A stretch of DNA of 64,000 bases from Chryseobacterium mucoviscidosis (GTDB taxonomy: Bacteria; Bacteroidota; Bacteroidia; Flavobacteriales; Weeksellaceae). A program made the translations under genes and the position numbers. The stretch is taken from contig NZ_MVAG01000081.1 in assembly GCF_002177115.1 (NCBI RefSeq), forward strand, positions 17,355-81,354, written 5' to 3'. Positions 61,229 through 64,000 of this stretch are shown here, in pieces. A model generated the notes under the pieces. It was given only the letters and a program-made list of their open reading frames with translations. It was not told where the DNA came from and made no database searches. Each line of letters starts with the position of its first letter. Within the stretch, counting starts at the first letter, position 1.

Positions 61229-63310
61229 ATGGGAATTAAAAGATTTTTTAAAAACTTAAGAAAAGATTATTTATTCATAAAGAACAAAAGAACAATAAAA
61301 GCTAATCACTTTGAATTGGATTTCTTTAAAAATTATCAATTTAAATTTAATAAGCCTTCGGAGGATATCGAGGTTTCTATAATTATTCCTGTTTATAACC
61401 AAATACGTTACACTTTAAACTGCCTGTATACAATAGATAATCATGATCAGCATATTAAGAAAGAAATTATTATCATTAATGATAAAAGTACGGATGATAC
61501 GCTTGATTATCTTTCCAAAATAGAGAATATTATTTTGTTGAATAATGAAGAAAATCTAGGTTTTTTACGAAATATAAATAAAGGAATAAAGAATGCGAGG
61601 GGAAAATATATCTATATTTTAAATAATGATACAGAAGTTCAGCAAAATTATCTAAGTTCTTTACTGGAGGTTTTTAAAACAAGAAAAAATGTAGGTGCAG
61701 TAGGCTCAAAAATGATTTTTGAAAATAATCTTTTGCAGGAAGCAGGCTGTCTAATCTTTAAAGACTGTGAAATTGTAAATTTAGGAAGGTTTGATTCTAT
61801 AGATAATCCGGCGTATAACTTTCTAAGAAAAGTAGATTATAGCTCAGGTTGTAGTCTATTATTCAGAAAAAAAGACGAATCAGGAAATCTTAACCAGCTT
61901 GACGAAGAATTTTTACCGGCATATTATGAAGAAACAGATTTTTGTCAGCGTCTCAAATACATACAGAATTTAGATATTTATTATCAGCCACAATCTGAAA
62001 TATTGCATTTTGAGAATATCAGTTATACAGGAAACGATAGTAATAAAGAGAAATTGCTTGAAGCGAATGCTGTAAAATTCAAAAAAAGATGGAACTCAAA
62101 GTTTGTTCATGAAAAATTTTTGAATATAAATAATCAAAAGCAACTGAATGTTTATAAAGATTATACCAAACCTACTATTTTATTTTTGGAGGAATCTATG
62201 CCGAAATATGATCAGGATAGTGGCTCAAGAAGACTCGATGAACTTTTTAAAATCTTGATAGCTAACGGAAATAAAATTTTACTGGGAGTTCCTGCTTTTA
62301 ATGAATCAGATCCTAAATATATAAAATATTGTGAATCTTTAGGAATAGAAGTATTTCAGGATTACGTCTCTCCAAAAAATAAAGTTATTAAAGTTAATCA
62401 GCAGATAATAGATAAGTTACCTCTTATTGATCTTATATGGGTATTCAGACCTAATGGTTTTAAACATTGGTATTCTCTTTTGAAAAAGCATATCACTCAC
62501 CAAAAATTCATTTATGATATGGTAGATCTTCACTATTTGCGTGTTGAAAGAGAAAAAGAATATCTGCCTGTAACTAAAAAGATGGAAAAGAAAAATATGA
62601 AGATGAAAGATTTAGAGTATTATGCTATGAAGACCTCTGATGCTGTAGCTGCCATCAGTGACGTTGAAAAACAAATTATATCCAAAAATGGAGTAGATAT
62701 CAAGAAAGTACATGTTGTGAGTAATTTTCATGATGTTAGTCAAATTAATAATAATGATTTTTCTTCAAAAAAGGGACTTTTGTTTATTGGAGGTTTCAGA
62801 CATCTTCCAAATTTAGATGCTTTGAATTTTTTGTATGAAGAAATAATGCCTTTGGTCTGGAAGAAAGATGATTCTGTTTTCGTAAATGTAATAGGTCCGG
62901 AATTACCATTGGAAATAGCCGAAAAATACAATTCACAAAAATTTAGAATTTTAGGATATCAGGAATCTGTAGATGAATGGTTTAATTCTTCCAGGCTGTT
63001 TGTTGCGCCTTTGAGATATGGTGCAGGCGTAAAAGGAAAAATCGGACAGGCTCTGGAGTTTGAATTACCTATAGTTACAACTCCAATAGGTGTGGAAGGA
63101 ATGAATTTACAGAATAATGTTCATGCTCTTGTAAGCGATATTAACGATCCTTATGCTTTTGCTGATAATATTCTGAAGCTTTATTCTGATGAAGTTTTAT
63201 GGAGTAAATTAAGAGATAACTCTAAAAATGCACTGCATCCTTTTTCTAAAGAAGAACAAGGAAAAAGAGTTCTTAATTTGATTGCTGAACTTTATAAAAA
63301 AAATGATTAG
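61229..63310 (+). CDS. Two-domain glycosyltransferase (GT2 + GT4)
   Basis: A 693-residue fusion. N-terminal GT2 (about 45-300): 'VSIIIPVYNQIRYTLNCLYT', 'EIIIINDKSTDDTLDYLSKI', 'YIYILNNDTEVQQNYLSSLL' (D-x-D) and 'YEETDFCQRLKYI'. C-terminal GT4 (about 310-690): 'LFIGGFRHLPNLDALNFLYE', 'RLFVAPLRYGAGVKGKIGQA' and 'PIVTTPIGVEGM'. It may add two sugars in sequence to a surface glycan. A TTG at 61220 is in frame, but the sequence before it resembles a -7 element, so I prefer the ATG at 61229. Confidence 0.92.
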   Translation: MGIKRFFKNLRKDYLFIKNKRTIKANHFELDFFKNYQFKFNKPSEDIEVSIIIPVYNQIRYTLNCLYTIDNHDQHIKKEIIIINDKSTDDTLDYLSKIENIILLNNEENLGFLRNINKGIKNARGKYIYILNNDTEVQQNYLSSLLEVFKTRKNVGAVGSKMIFENNLLQEAGCLIFKDCEIVNLGRFDSIDNPAYNFLRKVDYSSGCSLLFRKKDESGNLNQLDEEFLPAYYEETDFCQRLKYIQNLDIYYQPQSEILHFENISYTGNDSNKEKLLEANAVKFKKRWNSKFVHEKFLNINNQKQLNVYKDYTKPTILFLEESMPKYDQDSGSRRLDELFKILIANGNKILLGVPAFNESDPKYIKYCESLGIEVFQDYVSPKNKVIKVNQQIIDKLPLIDLIWVFRPNGFKHWYSLLKKHITHQKFIYDMVDLHYLRVEREKEYLPVTKKMEKKNMKMKDLEYYAMKTSDAVAAISDVEKQIISKNGVDIKKVHVVSNFHDVSQINNNDFSSKKGLLFIGGFRHLPNLDALNFLYEEIMPLVWKKDDSVFVNVIGPELPLEIAEKYNSQKFRILGYQESVDEWFNSSRLFVAPLRYGAGVKGKIGQALEFELPIVTTPIGVEGMNLQNNVHALVSDINDPYAFADNILKLYSDEVLWSKLRDNSKNALHPFSKEEQGKRVLNLIAELYKKND

Positions 63311-63377
63311 ACATTCAAAATATTGTTATACTTTTAAAATTATAAACACATTACATATTAAATTAAAAAACATAGAA

Positions 63378-63892
63378 ATGAAAAAGCTTTTTTCTTTATC
63401 AATTTCATGATTTATCAAATTGTTTTTGCAGGAGATCCTCAATCTTCTTTTACTAAAATTAATAATGACGTCATAATTAGTGGATCAAGTCCAACCTCAA
63501 TAATTACAAAAACAATTACGTTGGTCGAAAGTCAACAAGTTTTAGTTGTTGCTGATGGGAGGTATTTCCCTTATAGTAAAAATGGTATAGCACAAGTTAA
63601 TATCCAAATTGACAATAATAATTCTTATAGCAGTAATGCTATTATTGATTGGACAAACTCTTCAAATGCGGTTCAACATACATTTAATTGTATTGCAACT
63701 ACAACTTTATCTGCAGGTACTCATACAATTAAGCTAATAGGATTTGCTCATCCATCAACTTCTAATACAAATTTTAAAGTTGGTGGAGGAACAGGTTTAT
63801 CAATATTAATTAATCCAGCACCAAATATTATATCTTCTGGGTTAACTAGCGATAGTCCTGGATCAGTCTCAAAAGTTGGGGAGGAATGTTAA
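63378..63892 (+). pseudogene. Exported protein, frameshifted and probably cut short
   Basis: An ATG at 63378 opens MKKLFSLSIS and then stops. One base out of frame, an ORF runs from 63407 to 63892 ('MIYQIVFAGDPQSSFTKI'...). One extra T in the six-T run at 63388-63393 would join them into MKKLFFFINFMIYQIVFA-GDP, a normal signal peptide. The body is Thr/Ser/Asn-rich and beta-like ('IITKTITLVESQQVLVVADG', 'TTTLSAGTHTIKLIGFAHPS'). The last residues before the stop run straight into an insertion sequence, so the true C-terminus is probably lost. No family recognised. Confidence 0.7.
63388..63393 (+). other. Poly-T tract at the frameshift
   Basis: Six T residues between CTT-type and TCT codons. 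A change from 6 to 7 T restores one open frame from the ATG at 63378 to 63892. Could be a phase-variation site, a mutation or a sequencing error. Confidence 0.6.
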
Positions 63893-63899
63893 GTAGTTT

Positions 63900-63907
63900 T
63901 ATCTTTG
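63900..63907 (+). promoter_or_regulatory. -7 promoter element (TATCTTTG) of the IS transposase
   Basis: Exact TAnnTTTG match 4 bases before the ATG at 63912; would give a leaderless transcript. Confidence 0.45.
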
Positions 63908-63911
63908 TATA

Positions 63912-64000
63912 ATGCTAAACGATCAAGAATTACTAAAGTTTTTGCTTCCACCATACTTAGTGGATTATTTTGATATTGTGAAATTTGAAGAAAAAGGAGC
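63912..64000 (+). mobile_element. Insertion sequence, N-terminal part of first transposase ORF (ISAon1-like)
   Basis: ATG at 63912 opens a frame that runs off the window. The protein begins MLNDQELLKFLLPPYLVDYF, then 'DIVKFEEKG'. This resembles the small N-terminal-region ORF of ISAon1-family transposases in Bacteroidetes, as I recall the family; only 29 residues are visible. The IS left end must lie between about 63840 and 63900. No inverted repeat can be checked since the right end is outside. Confidence 0.6.

Noticed and set aside
1..64000. tRNA, rRNA or known riboswitch
   Set aside because: I saw no cloverleaf, rRNA segment or recognisable riboswitch core in the gaps on either strand by eye; a covariance search would be needed to exclude weak ones.

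Overview
The window is chromosomal DNA of a Flavobacteriia member, most likely Chryseobacterium or a close Weeksellaceae relative. The signs are: many promoters with the Bacteroidetes -7 element TAnnTTTG and few Shine-Dalgarno sites; type IX secretion (T9SS) sorting domains of types A and B; two small 'MKNLKK...KGG' leader peptides typical of Chryseobacterium; SprB-like repeats; and tandem copies of families that I know mainly from Chryseobacterium (recalled as DUF6705 and DUF6759, not looked up).

Layout. 1-13.7 kb: the 3' part of guaB, a cysteine-rich double-glycine peptide, a secreted tail-collar protein paired with a T9SS cargo, a DUF4407 membrane protein, a lipoprotein, ruvC, a 2H phosphoesterase, a PadR regulator with two membrane partners, a serine hydrolase, a beta-helix surface protein with a coupled T9SS protein, a Dph6-type PP-loop protein and a C1q-like secreted protein. 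13.7-22.3 kb: a deacetylase/TPR operon, a secreted protein, a fused B12-dependent acyl-CoA mutase (IcmF type) and two membrane proteins. 22.6-24.5 kb: rplM-rpsI-rpsB.

24.5-50.4 kb: every gene lies on the minus strand. In order there is a second double-glycine peptide, three secreted proteins of one family interrupted by trmB, a small CarboxypepD_reg-like protein, six giant paralogous T9SS type B surface proteins (20.5 kb), and tsf. Because tsf normally follows rpsB directly, the simplest reading is that this whole block is one inversion. Flipping it back would rejoin rpsB-tsf and bring the four DUF6759-like paralogs (three inside, one at 50.5 kb) together.

50.5-54.9 kb: a DUF6759-like gene, then a small accessory cassette bounded by two copies of the same palindromic terminator (51229-51268 and 54894-54932). 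The cassette has an XRE regulator divergent from a lipoprotein with a degenerate JAMM-like motif, followed by three tandem DUF6705-like secreted proteins. A perfect 19-bp palindrome lies in the divergent promoter region. This is the best candidate here for an uncharacterised system. 54.9-57.7 kb: accA and a gltX with a 75-residue insertion. 57.8-63.3 kb: an AT-rich glycosylation locus (GT90, cupin, GT4-like, GT-A-like, GT2-GT4 fusion). 63.4-64 kb: a secreted protein gene broken by a poly-T frameshift and apparently cut short by an insertion sequence whose first ORF runs off the window.

Nearly all large minus-strand genes have their own TAnnTTTG promoter and hairpin terminator, so most are probably monocistronic. 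In at least eight genes the TTTG of the promoter looks like an upstream TTG start codon; I moved those starts to the next ATG (or, for PadR, to a later TTG).
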